Positions 31,476-58,266 of a DNA stretch of 64,000 bases are shown piece after piece; position 1 is the stretch's first letter; every line of letters begins with the position of its first letter. Source of the DNA: Cristatella mucedo (taxonomy: Eukaryota > Bryozoa > Phylactolaemata > Cristatellidae). The notes beneath the pieces are model-generated. The model worked only from the letters and a program-made list of their open reading frames with translations, was not told the DNA's origin and did not search any database. A program made the position numbers and the translations under genes. Location of the stretch: the NCBI GenBank assembly GCA_009760855.2, contig WPIO01000071.1, positions 1,214,001 through 1,278,000 on the forward strand. The letters are read 5' to 3'.

Positions 31476-32224
31476 GGTCTTGCCTCGGTCCTTTTCCGGT
31501 CTTTCGTTACCGGTTGAAGCTTAAGCAGACGGCTCGCCATCCGTACAGCTTCCTGCTAGCTCGTCCCTAAAGTGGACAGGGGAGACAATTGCCGCTTTCA
31601 CGATGGGCGACCATTCTTCGCTAGTGGCTTCCCGGTCGATTCCGCCGATTTCGCCAATTCCAGGACGTGAGATACCGCGCGTCCGCTTCGCGCCGCCCCT
31701 TTCGCTGAGCAGACGGACTGCTCTTTCTTTTCGCTCATGTTAGAATTTACGCTCACATTTCTTCATGCTTATACTTTTACGCTTACATTCTACTTTATAC
31801 GTGCTAACATTCTTATGTTAAATATCGTACGTTCTACTTTCTGACCTTCCGGCGTAGGAGAGATTCACGCTGGAGGAGTGGCTCCTCCTCGGCATTCATC
31901 CAGGGAAGCGGCGGCAGAGAAGTTCCGCCCTCGCTCGCTGGCTCCCCGCCCCGCCCCCACGTGCGCGCCGAGCCCACTTCGTTTGATCGAGAGAAGCGGG
32001 CTCGGCTTTATAACTTGTATACCTTTATAACTTGCATAGCTGCTAAGCTGTCTTTGAAGCACTATGCCGCGCGTGAGGCGCGCTCTCCCAAAAATCATTG
32101 GATGGGCAATAAAGCAATACTAAGGACCGTTAAACTCGTGTCTGGATGCGTGATTCATAGCCACCGTGCGTGCAGGTCGTGCGAGCGGGCGGGGAGCCTC
32201 TGAGGTAGGCCGGTCGCCATTTAA

Positions 32225-32440
32225 TCACAATAATAATAATAATAATGATAATTTTGTTTATAGCGCCCTAGCAGAGCGAAATCTCTTGTTATAGGCACTT
32301 TACAGTCGCTATAAAGGAATCATGATCGAATGGCTAGCGGCAGCTCAGTGAACAACATGCGTCACGTGGTTAGACATACGCGGGGTCAGCATGCAAATAT
32401 GGTTTGTGGTAGTATTAACAGTATCGAAACGCACGTCGAA
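32225..32440 (-). mobile_element. LINE 3' fragment
   Basis: AATAATAATAATAATGATAA, TAGCGCCCTAGCAGAGCGAA, then GGGTCAGCATGCAAATATGG: an older version of the LINE tail in reverse orientation. Confidence 0.75.
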
Positions 32441-32499
32441 CTAGAACTGGTCCGCTATAAAGTCGCGTCGACGAGAACGCTGTTGCCGGCGAGAGTAAT

Positions 32500-32562
32500 C
32501 CTACCCGCAAAACAGTGCTACGTATAAACAGTGCTACGTATAAACAGTGCTACGTATAAACT
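32500..32562. repeat. Short tandem repeat, 19-bp unit
   Basis: CAGTGCTACGTATAAA repeated three times with three-base spacers. Confidence 0.8.
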
Positions 32563-32699
32563 AGTTCGAGAGAAAACTTTTTCGCCCAATTCCGCCGACC
32601 ATAAACTGAAAACGTGAACATGGTGATTAGTTGGCATGGAATAAGAGATACTAACATAGATATCAGGATTGAGCGTCGTGTAATTCTCTTTTGGCTGGG

Positions 32700-33265
32700 C
32701 TACCAAATAAAGCCAGTTAGGCCACTGCAGCTGACTATGAATATGGCTGCAAGGCTAGTCTTCAAGTCCCAGAGATTTGAGCACGTGTCACCTTTGCTGA
32801 AAGAGCTAGGATGGTTGCCGGTTGAGCAAAGGATACAAAGCAAAGTTCTTGCGCTGACCCACAAGGCCCGCCACGGCTTGGCTCCTCCGAACCTAGCTGA
32901 ACTGCTGCATCAGTTTCAGCCTGTTCGCGCCCTCAGGTCCTGTATCGACAATAAATTAGCGGTTCCATGGCTCCGCTTAAAGACCGTTGGCGGCAGAAGC
33001 TTTAGGTCTGCAAGTCCTAGACTGTGGAGTTCGCTTCCACAATTCTTAAGCAACGACAACCACTCTCCTGCAGCCGACTATGGCCCATGTTTTTCAGCGG
33101 TACTGAGCTGCTACTTCCATGCTACTTACTACCTCAACTGCTCTCCTGACTCTGCTATGCTTCCCACTTTCTCTTTGTTACGTGAGACGGAAGTCTCTTG
33201 GCTACCTAAGGAGTACCGACAGCCGCTTAGGCTGTGAGTGCGCTATACAAAACTCTCCCGTGTAA
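32700..33265 (+). pseudogene. C-terminal fragment of a second LINE family
   Basis: An open frame with MNMAARLVFKSQRFEHVSPL, LKELGWLPVEQRIQSKVLAL and GRSFRSASPRLWSSLPQ. This is the C-terminal RT region typical of CR1/L2-type LINEs but distinct from the main family here (NSAARLVCRERRSC). The untranslated tail matches 14870-15075. Confidence 0.75.
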
Positions 33266-33354
33266 CACGCACATAGTATTTTTGGCTTTGTGGAGTTACA
33301 GACGGATATACGTTTCATTACGCTATGCTCAATGACGACAAGCGTAACACGTTT

Positions 33355-33480
33355 ATTGGTGACTCGCACAGGGTCAGCATGCAAATATGGTCAGTGGCAT
33401 ATGTCATGGGCAGTGTCAGCAGGCATGAGCATGTAAAGGATGAATCGCACGCACCATCTACACGCTGAAATAAGTAGATA
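33355..33480 (-). mobile_element. LINE 3' UTR fragment
   Basis: GGGTCAGCATGCAAATATGG, GGGCAGTGTCAGCAGGCATG and GTAAAGGATGAATCGCACG. Closest to the tail of the 27715-28730 copy. Confidence 0.6.
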
Positions 33481-33565
33481 CGGACGGAGATACATTACAA
33501 TACAAATATAAGTCACGTGAGGTGAGTGCGTCTGATGTGGCCCAGTCTCGGGAGTCCTCTTCCTT

Positions 33566-33702
33566 TCACTATATATTACTGCTCATCTGGGTTACTGCTT
33601 ACTATCTATCTATTACTGTTCATCTGGGTTACTGCTTACTATCTATCTATTACTGTTCATCTGGGTTACTGCTTACTATCTATCTATTACTGCTCATCTG
33701 GC
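33566..33702 (+). repeat. Minisatellite, 37-bp unit, 3.6 copies
   Basis: Unit ATTACTGTTCATCTGGGTTA plus CTGCTTACTATCTATCT, almost without variation. The repeated LLLTIYLLL-type frames are artefacts. Confidence 0.9.
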
Positions 33703-33809
33703 CGCAGTCATCGCCAAAAGTAAGCGCGGCTTTCGTTCCTACGATGACGTATCCCAGCAGTGAACGGTCTTCCGGCGATTCGGTCGCTACCTTTAGTAAT
33801 TGTGCTCCC

Positions 33810-33892
33810 TTTGCAGCAAACGTAAAGCGCCTATAAAGAGATTGAGTACTCTGAGGGCGCTTTATCAAGTGCATTATTATTATTATTATTTA
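33810..33892 (+). mobile_element. LINE 3' terminal fragment
   Basis: GTAAAGCGCCTATAAAGAGA, GAGGGCGCTTTATCAAGTGC and (TTA)n: the 3' hairpin and tail only. Confidence 0.85.
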
Positions 33893-34982
33893 TTGTTGTT
33901 CCTATAAACGCCTTCCGCAAAGCGACACTACCGGATCGAATTTTGTTCCCCACGGGCTCAAGTTGTGCTCAAAATTATCGCATGGGCTCAAAATGGCCGC
34001 CGACAGGGGCCTTCCGTCTGTCTGCACGATCGGGTCTGGTTTTCCAACGTCATTTACAATTTAAAATGTGAAAATTAAAATGTCTCATGCACTATCAGTT
34101 TTTAATGGGATGACGATGTCGTCAGACAGGCTAGATCGATAGACAATTCGTTTCGGTCGGGTCTGAGAGCACGTCACGTGGTCACGTAGCCTGGCTCCTC
34201 CACCTACAACTCATGCGCCTACAGCTTCGGGCTCTACGAATGGAGCTCCGCCATTTTTCTTGATACACGTGATTCAATTTGCAAAAAACGCTGCTATCTT
34301 TGAGTAGAAAAGGAGGAGGAGGACACCACGGGGGCCTTTCCGGACAGATTGCGAAGAGAACGTTTTTAGCTTAGCGCCGACGAAGCGTTCGCCAGGGCGA
34401 ACGCTTCGCTCGTCACCCCCGGCGGAGCCGAAATCCCGTCGCCCAATAACCTGTAATCCTATGTGACAGTAACAATAATAATAATAATATTAATACTCCT
34501 AGCCCAATGACCTTCGAATGATATAAACTGCCGCCGCCGCCGCCGAGAGGTTCAGCTAAACTAGAAAACTAGTATTAAACAGTACTAGCTATTTTGACAG
34601 CATCATTTGTAGAGAAGCAGAAGATACTTAACGGTTTCAATCCCTCTTGCAGCTGGAAATTAATGACCTATTTGCGATTTGTACTCGATTTATTTCCGCG
34701 TCGCCGCCCAAGCGCGCTCAGCTGCTCTGCCGAGCTAGGAGCGGCCCAGCATCGAGCGCTTTCGATAGCGAGGCCGCAGCCACCGCCGCAGCCGAGGCCG
34801 CCGCCGCGGGCCGACTGACGTCGCTTGGTGGCGCATTCGCACGGCTCGAGCCGTAATCGTGTGCCACCGTCGCTTAACTCTCCAGATTAACTTCCAGATC
34901 TCCGAGCGCCGACGATCCGGCAGCAGCAGCTCGCCGTCGTCCGACTCTCTTGCCACGCGCACCGCGCGTTCATTCCGGAGAG
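33893..34982 (+). other. 5' flank of gene C
   Basis: No gene supported. TATAAA at 34522-34527 is a possible promoter element about 460 bases before the ATG. The purine-rich and GC-rich frames nearer the ATG are probably 5' UTR. Confidence 0.3.
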
Positions 34983-50398
<15,416 letters not shown>

Positions 50399-50887
50399 GT
50401 CGAGTCTGAGCAGCTTACCCGGCAGGGAATGCCAGCATGCAGAGCTCGTTCAACGACGAGCCGAGTGAGCAGACGGATGCAGAGCATGGTGGATGCCGAT
50501 GCATGACGGGATGCAGCTGACTTCGGGACGCTCTTGCCTCGAAGCCGAATCTGTCTGTCCGTTAAAGGAGCAAAGAGGAGCACGAAGCTCGTCTGAGGCT
50601 TCGTTTCGCCTCGAATTATGCTCATGAGAGCTGCTTCGGTAATGCTGTGCCGATAACTCTTTCCTACGAGTTGCTACGGTTCTGAGGTCCATCGGGCAGA
50701 TTTCTCCGCTCATGTCGCGTCCTGTCGCCTCCCTAAGGATGTCGCCTCCCTAATGTCGCCTCCCTAAGGAGGTGAGTGAGAATGAGTGTTGAGAGTCACA
50801 TTCCGGATTCTCCGCGGCAGCCGGTGTCTTATTAATGTGCCAGCGAGCGTGAACATTTTTTCCGGCATTGCTCTTTGACTCTCAGCC

Positions 50888-50893
50888 AATAAA
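50888..50893 (+). promoter_or_regulatory. Possible poly(A) signal of gene C
   Basis: AATAAA in CTCAGCCAATAAAATGG, about 490 bases after the second candidate stop. Confidence 0.4.
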
Positions 50894-50920
50894 ATGGAGC
50901 GAATTGGAGCCTTCGCGTTA

Positions 50921-50961
50921 GCCAGGGGGTGGCAGGTAGGTGGCAGCTGCCACCCCCTGGC
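50921..50961. repeat. Perfect 15-bp inverted repeat
   Basis: GCCAGGGGGTGGCAG and CTGCCACCCCCTGGC, separated by 11 bases, just downstream of the possible poly(A) signal of C. Confidence 0.85.
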
Positions 50962-51149
50962 CTTGTAGGTGAGAGTCCCGAGTCTGAGGCGGGCTGTTTC
51001 GGCTAATTTCGCTTGCCGCAGGCGCTGGAGGGCGGGGACGCCAGCAGACCCTCTTTAGACGAGGACTCCGCCCCCAGACCCCCGGGCCACCCCGACGCTC
51101 CAATCCTGGCTTAGCCTCAGGCCTTAGCGAGACAGAAAGCCGATGCTAA

Positions 51150-51400
51150 TATACAACGCCTTATATTTTGCACATGATATTTGTATATTATATAGTATAA
51201 AACATATGCTACATAACTTATAACAACAATATATATATAAATATTTATATGGTATAATTATGCAATTGATTATACTTTTATTTATGTATAACACTAAATA
51301 TATATAACACTTAATTACAATATATTATATATACCAATTATTATGTGTGGGGTTTATTAAATATATGTATATATATATTTATATTTATATACATAGGAGC
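51150..51400. other. AT-rich block
   Basis: TATATT and ATATAAAT low-complexity sequence without a gene. CCTTAGCGAGACAGAAAGCC before it recurs after it as CCTTAGCGAGACGAAAAGCC (51401), so the block may be an insertion flanked by a duplicated target. Confidence 0.4.
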
Positions 51401-51654
51401 CTTAGCGAGACGAAAAGCCGATGCTGAATATACCCTGCAAGAGTTGGAATTGATTTTCCAATGAACCAAAGCCTCGGTATTTCCGGGCGATTCTTGCCTA
51501 TTTCGCTGTGTTGCCGTCTGAGAGTGGAAACTTTTTCGAAGCGGCCATTTCATGCCAAAGAAGTGGCCATCTTATTGCACGTTCGCGTAAGAGAAGTCTA
51601 CTGCAACAAAATACTAGCTGATTTAGCTGCCTCTATTATTTAGCGACAGAACAG

Positions 51655-51787
51655 CCTTTACGGCTATCGCCTCTGCTTGCAGTGGCAATAATGCATTGTC
51701 CACCGCAGGATTCGAACCCACGACCTCGCGACCGAGGTCGTGATAAGCAACCGCCTTACCTAGCGCGCCATCATGGCTAACCTAGGC
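51655..51787 (-). mobile_element. SINE2 copy, best preserved
   Basis: Reverse orientation with CAGGATTCGAACCCACGACC (B box), CGCCTTACCTAGCGCGCCAT (A box), and CGGCTATCGCCTCTGCTTGC on the hairpin side. It serves as the reference for the family's 5' end. Confidence 0.8.
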
Positions 51788-52315
51788 AAAGTTGCTTATA
51801 GTGAGCAAGTATGTTGGGCTTATAACAATCCGGAAGTATGTACGCTTACATTTTCGGTGGTACGACGGGTGCTACAGGAGCTTCACAGTCAGCTGCTGCT
51901 GCAGCCGCCACGGACTGCTTAGGCTGATTGCAGTTTAGGCTGATGTTTTTGTCGCGAGCAGCAGCAGCAGCAGCAGTGCACATAAAATGAATTGAATGCA
52001 GTCAACCAATCATTAGCTGCTTCGGCCGCTCTCAGCTCGATATTGAGGCTGCGTGTAGCTAAGCAGCGAGTGCTGTCCAAACGACAGCCGAACTACGAGA
52101 TGCTACGAACTACCTGATGCTATTACTTGTTTTCTGACCACTAGCATGTGCTCGCTGTGCTGCTCACCTTAACAGCAGCCGCCGCTGACGCTCTCTTAGA
52201 GCGACCTCATGAGTAAACGCTCGCCTTGCATCCAAGTCGGGCTCTTGGCGCACTCCTGGCGACACTGTCCAGGTGATAGATGCCTGACTGCATTTTTATG
52301 CTATATATATATAGT

Positions 52316-52592
<277 letters not shown>

Positions 52593-52794
52593 TGAGTGAT
52601 AGAGATAGAGATATAGTTGTAGTTCGTATGTACGTTTGTATGTATGTATTGTATGCCGGCTCCTGACTTGTAACCGTAAGGTCATAGGAGCGTTTAGTTC
52701 GCATGTATGTATCGTATGCAGGCTCCTCTGATAAGCTACTGGTGAGCTGTTAGAAGCACCACCGAGAGGGGCCGGTGCACAGCTGGGGTCCGCC

Positions 52795-52970
52795 TGTGAT
52801 GTGGTATGGACAGAGGCCAGTAACCAGCTGGTGGCCAGATGGTGGATTCACCATCAGGGTCGGCCAGTGCACTGCTGTGATCCGCCTTTGATGTGGCATG
52901 GACCAGCTGGTGGCCAGATGGTGGATTCACCATCAGGGTTGGCCGGTGCACAGTTGTGGTCGATGAGTCA
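52795..52970 (+). repeat. Tandem repeat of about 80 bp, two copies
   Basis: CAGCTGGTGGCCAGATGGTG, GATTCACCATCAGGGTCGGC and CGGTGCACAG recur in order at both copies. Confidence 0.85.
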
Positions 52971-53291
52971 TCGGAGTCGACCAGGGGAGGGCAGTCGTGT
53001 GAGGGCAGGGGCTGAGGGAAGCCGTGCGCTCTGGGGCTCCGTGTGCTGGGAATAAACTGTCGGTGTTAGGCATCGGCTGGCTCTCTACTGTGCAACCAAA
53101 CTACAATAGTGAGAGAGAGAAAGAGTGAGAGGGAGAGAGAGAAAGATGGACACATAAAGGAGAGTGAAAAGAGGGTGGAGATAGGGGAAGAGGGGAGAGA
53201 GAGAGAGAAAGAGTCGAGGCTGTACTCGCTGCATTCCGGTGGTCACTGGCTCACAAACTCACAACCTAGCAAATGAAGCTGCTAAAGCTCA

Positions 53292-53440
53292 GCAGCAGTT
53301 TGGTCTAGAGGTTAAGGTGCTCGCCCCGACTAAGGTCTGACTGAGATTGTGGGCTCGAGCCCGGAGGCATATGTGAAGCGCCTAAATAAAAATAAAGTTC
53401 TCTTGGGGCGCTATATAAATAAATTAAAATTTTTTTGTAT
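53292..53440 (+). mobile_element. SINE1 copy
   Basis: TGGTCTAGAGGTTAAGGTGC (A box), GTGGGCTCGAGCCCGGAGGC (B box), then AAAGTTCTCTTGGGGCGCTA. Nearly collinear with 7733-7880. Confidence 0.85.
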
Positions 53441-53620
53441 TTGGGTTGGGAGCGCCGCTCAAGCCGGAAGTTGTCACTAGAGCGCTGAGCCATTGTGCGT
53501 TCGAGCGGCAGCGAGCTAAGGCTATCACACAGTTAAACGCCTGGCTCGCTCGGTCAGGGAGGTCACGAAATGGCCGTCTCTAGCCAGGTACGTCCGCATA
53601 CGCCCGCGCGTGGCGGGCGC

Positions 53621-53644
53621 GGGGGGGGGGGGGGGGGGGGGGGG
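53621..53644 (+). repeat. Run of 24 guanines
   Basis: Uninterrupted G24 inside GC-rich sequence (GGCGGGCGC before, CGGAGC after). It is prone to quadruplex formation and its true length is uncertain in any assembly. Confidence 0.9.
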
Positions 53645-54803
53645 CGGAGCTTGGGTCTTGACGCTCTCTCCACACGCTTCGAGGGTCTTTCGTCAGGCTA
53701 GCCGACTGAACTCGACCTCGATCGAGCTACCTTGACCCGAGGTCATTCGAGTCCTTAGCTGCGCACTTAACTTTCCTATTTTTTCACCTATCTTGCGAAG
53801 CGAAAGCTCCAGTATCGTCGGAAGTGAGCGGTTATTTCGGAGTAGATAAAAAAGAGATTCTCGCTCAAAGAAAGTGACGGGTTCAATTACCGGCATCGAG
53901 TTCTTTTTCGCCCCGCTTTTCGACCCATTTTCTTTTCAGCTGCTACGATAACCTCTGATCGCTGGTAAGTGGATGGCAGATGGCATTCCACATGCGCGGT
54001 CCGTCGCAGTATTAATACGTCTAGGTCGACGTGACCACGACCTTTATTCGTGTGTCATCCTTTTCTGAAACTCAGAGCACTTCCGGCTGGCTGGTATTGG
54101 CCACCACATAAACGCAGGTTAGAGCACTTCCTCCGAGCTTCCTGGCTTGCACGTAGTCCTGGTGATGCATGCAGCAAAGTGGGTCACAAATCGTGGAGAA
54201 GAAATGACGCGGCTAGGTCGATTTAAACGTGCATTTAGGCGAGGAAGCCCACCAACCGTCCATCTGTGCTAGCAGTTGACCAGGTTCGTCACCTTTTATA
54301 CCCTTGACCTATACACTCCAGCCTAAACTCTCTCGCGAACCTGCTCGAGGCACTGATAAGCTGCGGGCGTAAACCAAGTCTCAATTGTGTCTACTGAATG
54401 ATTCAACAAATACAGAGACACTTTGGTGCAATATGACCAAACCATAGTGGCAGACACTGTCGCGTGGTAGAAGAAAAGTAAATGTCAAAGCTGACCAGAT
54501 AGCCTCGTTTAAAGGCGGGGAAGAGCCCTAATATCATCACCGCTTACAGTGGATCGACAAAAATTGCCCTCTGCAGGACTCGATTTCATGACCTGGCTCG
54601 TCAAGGGTGAGCACCCTAGCCCTGGGCTAGAAGAAAAGAGGGGGGTCGGTCGAAGGCGCCGGCGAGCCGCTGCAGACAAAGCGCTTTACTCTGTAGCGGC
54701 ACCTAGCGATGTTCCCTTCAACTCCGACCTTCGTGTCCACGCAGCAACTGAGTCCGCTGGGCTCAGAGCTCGAGGCGACGATGGACACACGACGGCGACC
54801 GCT
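53645..54803. other. Intergenic, no gene supported
   Basis: Holds a SINE2-like relic (about 54525-54625, -, CAGGACTCGATTTCATGACC). Otherwise no recognised feature. Confidence 0.5.
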
Positions 54804-55426
54804 TAATAATAATAATAATAATAATATTGCACTTGATAAAGCGCCCTCAGGGAACTTAATCTCTTTTTAGGCGCTTTACATTTGCTGCAAAGTGATACGC
54901 AATAGAATAGTAAGTAAAATCATGCTTGAAAAACAAACAAAATGAATAACATGGTTAGGGGTTACATGCACTGGGTCAGCATGCAAATGTGGTTAGTGGC
55001 AGCATGAACAGTGTCAGCACGCATAAACACATCGAGGACGAATCACAAGGACCCACTAAATGCTGTCCTAAATAGGTATGTTTTTAAGTTTCTTTTAAAT
55101 GTGGTCAGGTCAGGGGATGTTCTGATGCAGGTCGGGAGGGAGTTCCAGGCTGTGGGGGCATACGAGCTAAATGCACGGTCTCCAAAGGATTTAAGGTTTG
55201 TACGAGGTATTTCTAGACTGTTGGATTCCGAAAAGCGAGTGGTACGATGCTTTGCCTGATGGGGTAGTATCTCTGAAAGATAGGCTGGAGCCATAGAATG
55301 AAGGGACCTAAAAGTGAGCGACAAAACCTTGAAGTCAATCCGTTGCTTGACTGGTAGCCAGTGCAGGTCGGCGAGAAGTGGAGTACTGTGGCAACTGCGA
55401 CGATCACGACAGACAAGTCTAGCTGC

Positions 55427-56974
55427 CTAGTTTTGCACCAGCTGCAATCGCCTGATCGCACATGCTGGTAGGCCAGTAAGCAGTGAGTTGCAGAAGTCGA
55501 GACGAGATGTCATGAATGCATGGACCAACTTAGATGTGGTATCTTTATCTAAACAAGCCCTAATTTTAGCAATGTTATGAAGCTGAAAATAGGCTGATTT
55601 GACTGTGGAGCTGATGTGGTCGTCTAACGAGAGGTCGCTTTGGAATATGACACCTAGATTTCGAGCTGATGCAACTGGAGATATGCTGGCAGAGCCAATT
55701 TTGAAAGTCAGCCTTTCCAATTTCTGAATAACACTAGGTTTGCCCATAACTAGTAAGTTAGTTTTATCATCGTTTAGTTTTAGAAAATTTGCTGCCATCC
55801 ATGATCGGATATCATCAATGCATGCAGCAAGTGAGTTGAGAGAATTTGAGGTGCTCGAAGGCTGGGAGGGATCAAAGCAAAGGTACAACTGAGTGTCACC
55901 CGCATAGAAGTGAAAGCCTAGATTGTGCTTGGCAATCACATCAGCGAGAGGGAGAGTATTAACGGTGAAAAGGACCGGACCTAGCACAGAGCCCTGAGGT
56001 ACTCCATATTTCAGAGGTACTTCAGATGATCTTTGTCCATTCACGTCAATACTCTGGAGTCTCCCACTGAGATAGGACCTGAACCACTGCAGAGCAGTGC
56101 CAGTGATGCCCAGGCGAGATGAGAGGCGCTCTAGAAGTACTTTGTGATCGATGGTATCAAAAGCTGCCGAAAGATCGAGCAAAACAAGAAGAGACACTCT
56201 ACCCATGTCTGCATTCCTAAGTAGGTCGTTGTATACCCGAAGCAATGCTGACTCTGTGGAGTGATTAGCTCTAAAGCCAGACTGGAACTTACTAGCAAGG
56301 TGTGAGGTTTCGATATACGAGTTCAGCTGGTCTGCCGCGACCCGTTCCAGTGTCTTTGATAGGAATGGTAGAAGGGAAACTGGGCGGTAGTTGCTTAAGT
56401 TCTCTTGGTCTAGTGTAGCTTTCTTGAGAAGTGGCCTGACTACAGCTTTTTTGAAAGGTGCTGGGACCTGACCTGAGGCTAATGACATATTAATGATGTT
56501 GGTTATGCATGGCAGCAGCAGATCAATGCAACGTAGGAGCAGGGCAGTGGGAATAGGGTCCAGTGGACTTGTTGTCTTCTTTGATTGAGATACGAGCTTT
56601 AGGACCATGTCACTGGTGACCTGTTTAAATGCAGACATTGAGGCGCAGCCAGGAACCGAGGAACAGCATTCTAGTGGGAAGGTTGTCATCGCAGGGATGG
56701 ATTCCCTGATTTTGTCTATCTTCTGCACAAAGAATCGAGAGAAGCGATCGGCTAGATCATCACAAGGATCATCAGGTAAGGAGCTAACCTGGGAACGGTT
56801 GAGGAGACGGTTTATTGTCGACATCAGCATTTTTGGATTGTGCATCTGTGATTCAACAATGTTTCTATAGAAGCTAGACTTAGCCTTTGCTAGGATCGAT
56901 TGGTACGACCTACAGTAGTCTTCATATGCCTGTCGATGGACAGTTAGTCCGGATCTTTTTGTATGCTTTTTCAA
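55427..56974 (-). CDS. LINE reverse transcriptase domain (open frame, catalytic change)
   Basis: 515 residues with RT blocks NYRPVSLLPFLSKTLERV, SGFRANHSTESALL, LLDLSAAFDTIDHK, PQGSVLGPVLFTV and GFHFYAGDTQLYLCF. The catalytic YADD of the other copies (19164, 27798, 61184) is YAGD here, replacing an essential metal-binding aspartate. The C-terminal RLQLVQN continues in another frame (55461-55043) after a small deletion. Confidence 0.9.
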   Translation of the reverse strand: MKKHTKRSGLTVHRQAYEDYCRSYQSILAKAKSSFYRNIVESQMHNPKMLMSTINRLLNRSQVSSLPDDPCDDLADRFSRFFVQKIDKIRESIPAMTTFPLECCSSVPGCASMSAFKQVTSDMVLKLVSQSKKTTSPLDPIPTALLLRCIDLLLPCITNIINMSLASGQVPAPFKKAVVRPLLKKATLDQENLSNYRPVSLLPFLSKTLERVAADQLNSYIETSHLASKFQSGFRANHSTESALLRVYNDLLRNADMGRVSLLVLLDLSAAFDTIDHKVLLERLSSRLGITGTALQWFRSYLSGRLQSIDVNGQRSSEVPLKYGVPQGSVLGPVLFTVNTLPLADVIAKHNLGFHFYAGDTQLYLCFDPSQPSSTSNSLNSLAACIDDIRSWMAANFLKLNDDKTNLLVMGKPSVIQKLERLTFKIGSASISPVASARNLGVIFQSDLSLDDHISSTVKSAYFQLHNIAKIRACLDKDTTSKLVHAFMTSRLDFCNSLLTGLPACAIRRLQLVQN

Positions 56975-57845
56975 GCTTTCGATTAGTAGACTTGGCTAGT
57001 TTAATGTCTGTGGTAAACCATAGGCCGTCTGGGCGGGGGCGCACAGTGCGCTTTGTCAGAGGTGCAAACTCGTCGAGCGTGTCAGCTAGTGTCGTGTTGT
57101 AGCTATCTACCAATGATGACAGATCGGAGGGAGGATTGAGCAGCAGAGGTGAAGCAGATATGCTCGCACGGACAGCATCGATGTCAAGGGTCTTGAGGTT
57201 TCGCGATTCACAGGTTATTTTAGAGGAGAATGTGGGCACACACTGTAGATTGAATGAGATCTGCATGTGGTCAGATAAGCAGGATTTGGTGATAACTGGT
57301 GATGACAAAGTGCAGTTATATGAGAAAATTTGGTCGAGTGTGTGACCCTTGATGTGGGTAGGGCCATGCACATGAGCCACAAGAGATAATGAGTCTGTCA
57401 ATGTACGAAATTCGGTGCTGAAAGCGTCAGATAAGTTATCAAAGTGAACGTTGAAATCACCCATAACGAGGAAGGATCGATTTCTTGCACACAGAATCGA
57501 AATGAGATCGGAGAAATCTGAGATAAAGGAGGATTTGGTACCTGGTGGGCGATAGACTACTGCCACTATCGGTAGCTTGTTTTCGGGTGAGACCAGGACA
57601 GTTGATTCAAAAGACTGCTTCGAGGGTACCGCAAATGGCTTGAAGTTGAATTTCGAGCGCACGATCATAGCAACTCCACCTCCAGTTTTGATTGATCTAG
57701 GGGTGTGAAAGAACGTGAAACCAGATGGAGTAGCGTCTTTAATTGTCGGGCAGTTTATCGATTTCAGCCAAGTTTCAGTTAGGGCGAGCAGGTCGATACC
57801 ATTTTCAGAAATAAGGTCGTTTATTACTAGAGGTTTATTGCGCAT
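56922..57845 (-). CDS. LINE endonuclease domain (open frame)
   Basis: APE-type endonuclease motifs in order: LLALTETWL, VAVVYRPPGTKSS, LVMGDFNVHFDNLSD, KSCLSDHMQISF. The N-terminal strand before RNKPLVIND is missing, so this frame is 5'-truncated. It overlaps the next frame with a shift. Nicks target DNA in intact relatives. Confidence 0.85.
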   Translation of the reverse strand: MRNKPLVINDLISENGIDLLALTETWLKSINCPTIKDATPSGFTFFHTPRSIKTGGGVAMIVRSKFNFKPFAVPSKQSFESTVLVSPENKLPIVAVVYRPPGTKSSFISDFSDLISILCARNRSFLVMGDFNVHFDNLSDAFSTEFRTLTDSLSLVAHVHGPTHIKGHTLDQIFSYNCTLSSPVITKSCLSDHMQISFNLQCVPTFSSKITCESRNLKTLDIDAVRASISASPLLLNPPSDLSSLVDSYNTTLADTLDEFAPLTKRTVRPRPDGLWFTTDIKLAKSTNRKLEKAYKKIRTNCPSTGI

Positions 57846-57850
57846 TGAGC

Positions 57851-58266
57851 GAGTGACGAGCTTAAAACGAGTAAGTCTTCCGGTCTAGTTCAGGGCTTCC
57901 GGTCCAGCCCTTCAGTGCTTCCGGTCCAGCTCTTCGGGGCTTCGTAGGCTTCGTCTGCTCGAGACTTTTCGGAAATCGGAGAGCAGGATACTCAATTTCG
58001 CTCCGATGAGTCTCGCGAGATTGATAGGTTCGCTTCGTCAACGTGTCGTCCAAGCAATCTGAAGTCACTGTTCGCTAGAAAACCCGCACACGTTTGTACA
58101 GCCTTCGCTTCCTCTACGTGTGCAGCAATAGCACCACCCTTGCGCATGAAAAATAATATGATTCCCATCCCCTGCTCGCCGGTAACTGCAGCTAGCAATC
58201 GCGATTTTGGGTACGCTTTGATCGCATGGCAACCGTTCCTCGGACAGTAGAGAGCGGCTGAGCACG
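57851..58266 (-). other. 3' UTR of gene D or flank of the LINE
   Basis: Has a short repeated phrase (CTTCCGGTCCAGCCCTTCAG, then CTTCCGGTCCAGCTCTTC at 57889-57935). No poly(A) signal on the - strand is evident before the LINE, so the LINE may have cut the original 3' end. Confidence 0.35.

Larger units (their letters stand above)
54804..57850 (-). mobile_element. CR1/L2-type LINE, longest copy, inactive
   Basis: Runs from a truncated 5' end near 57850 to the 3' hairpin and (TTA)n at 54804. It encodes an endonuclease followed by reverse transcriptase and lies tail to tail with gene C's flank. Two frameshifts (near 56950 and 55440) and a changed catalytic motif make it non-autonomous. The 5' boundary abuts the 3' UTR of gene D. 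Confidence 0.9.
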
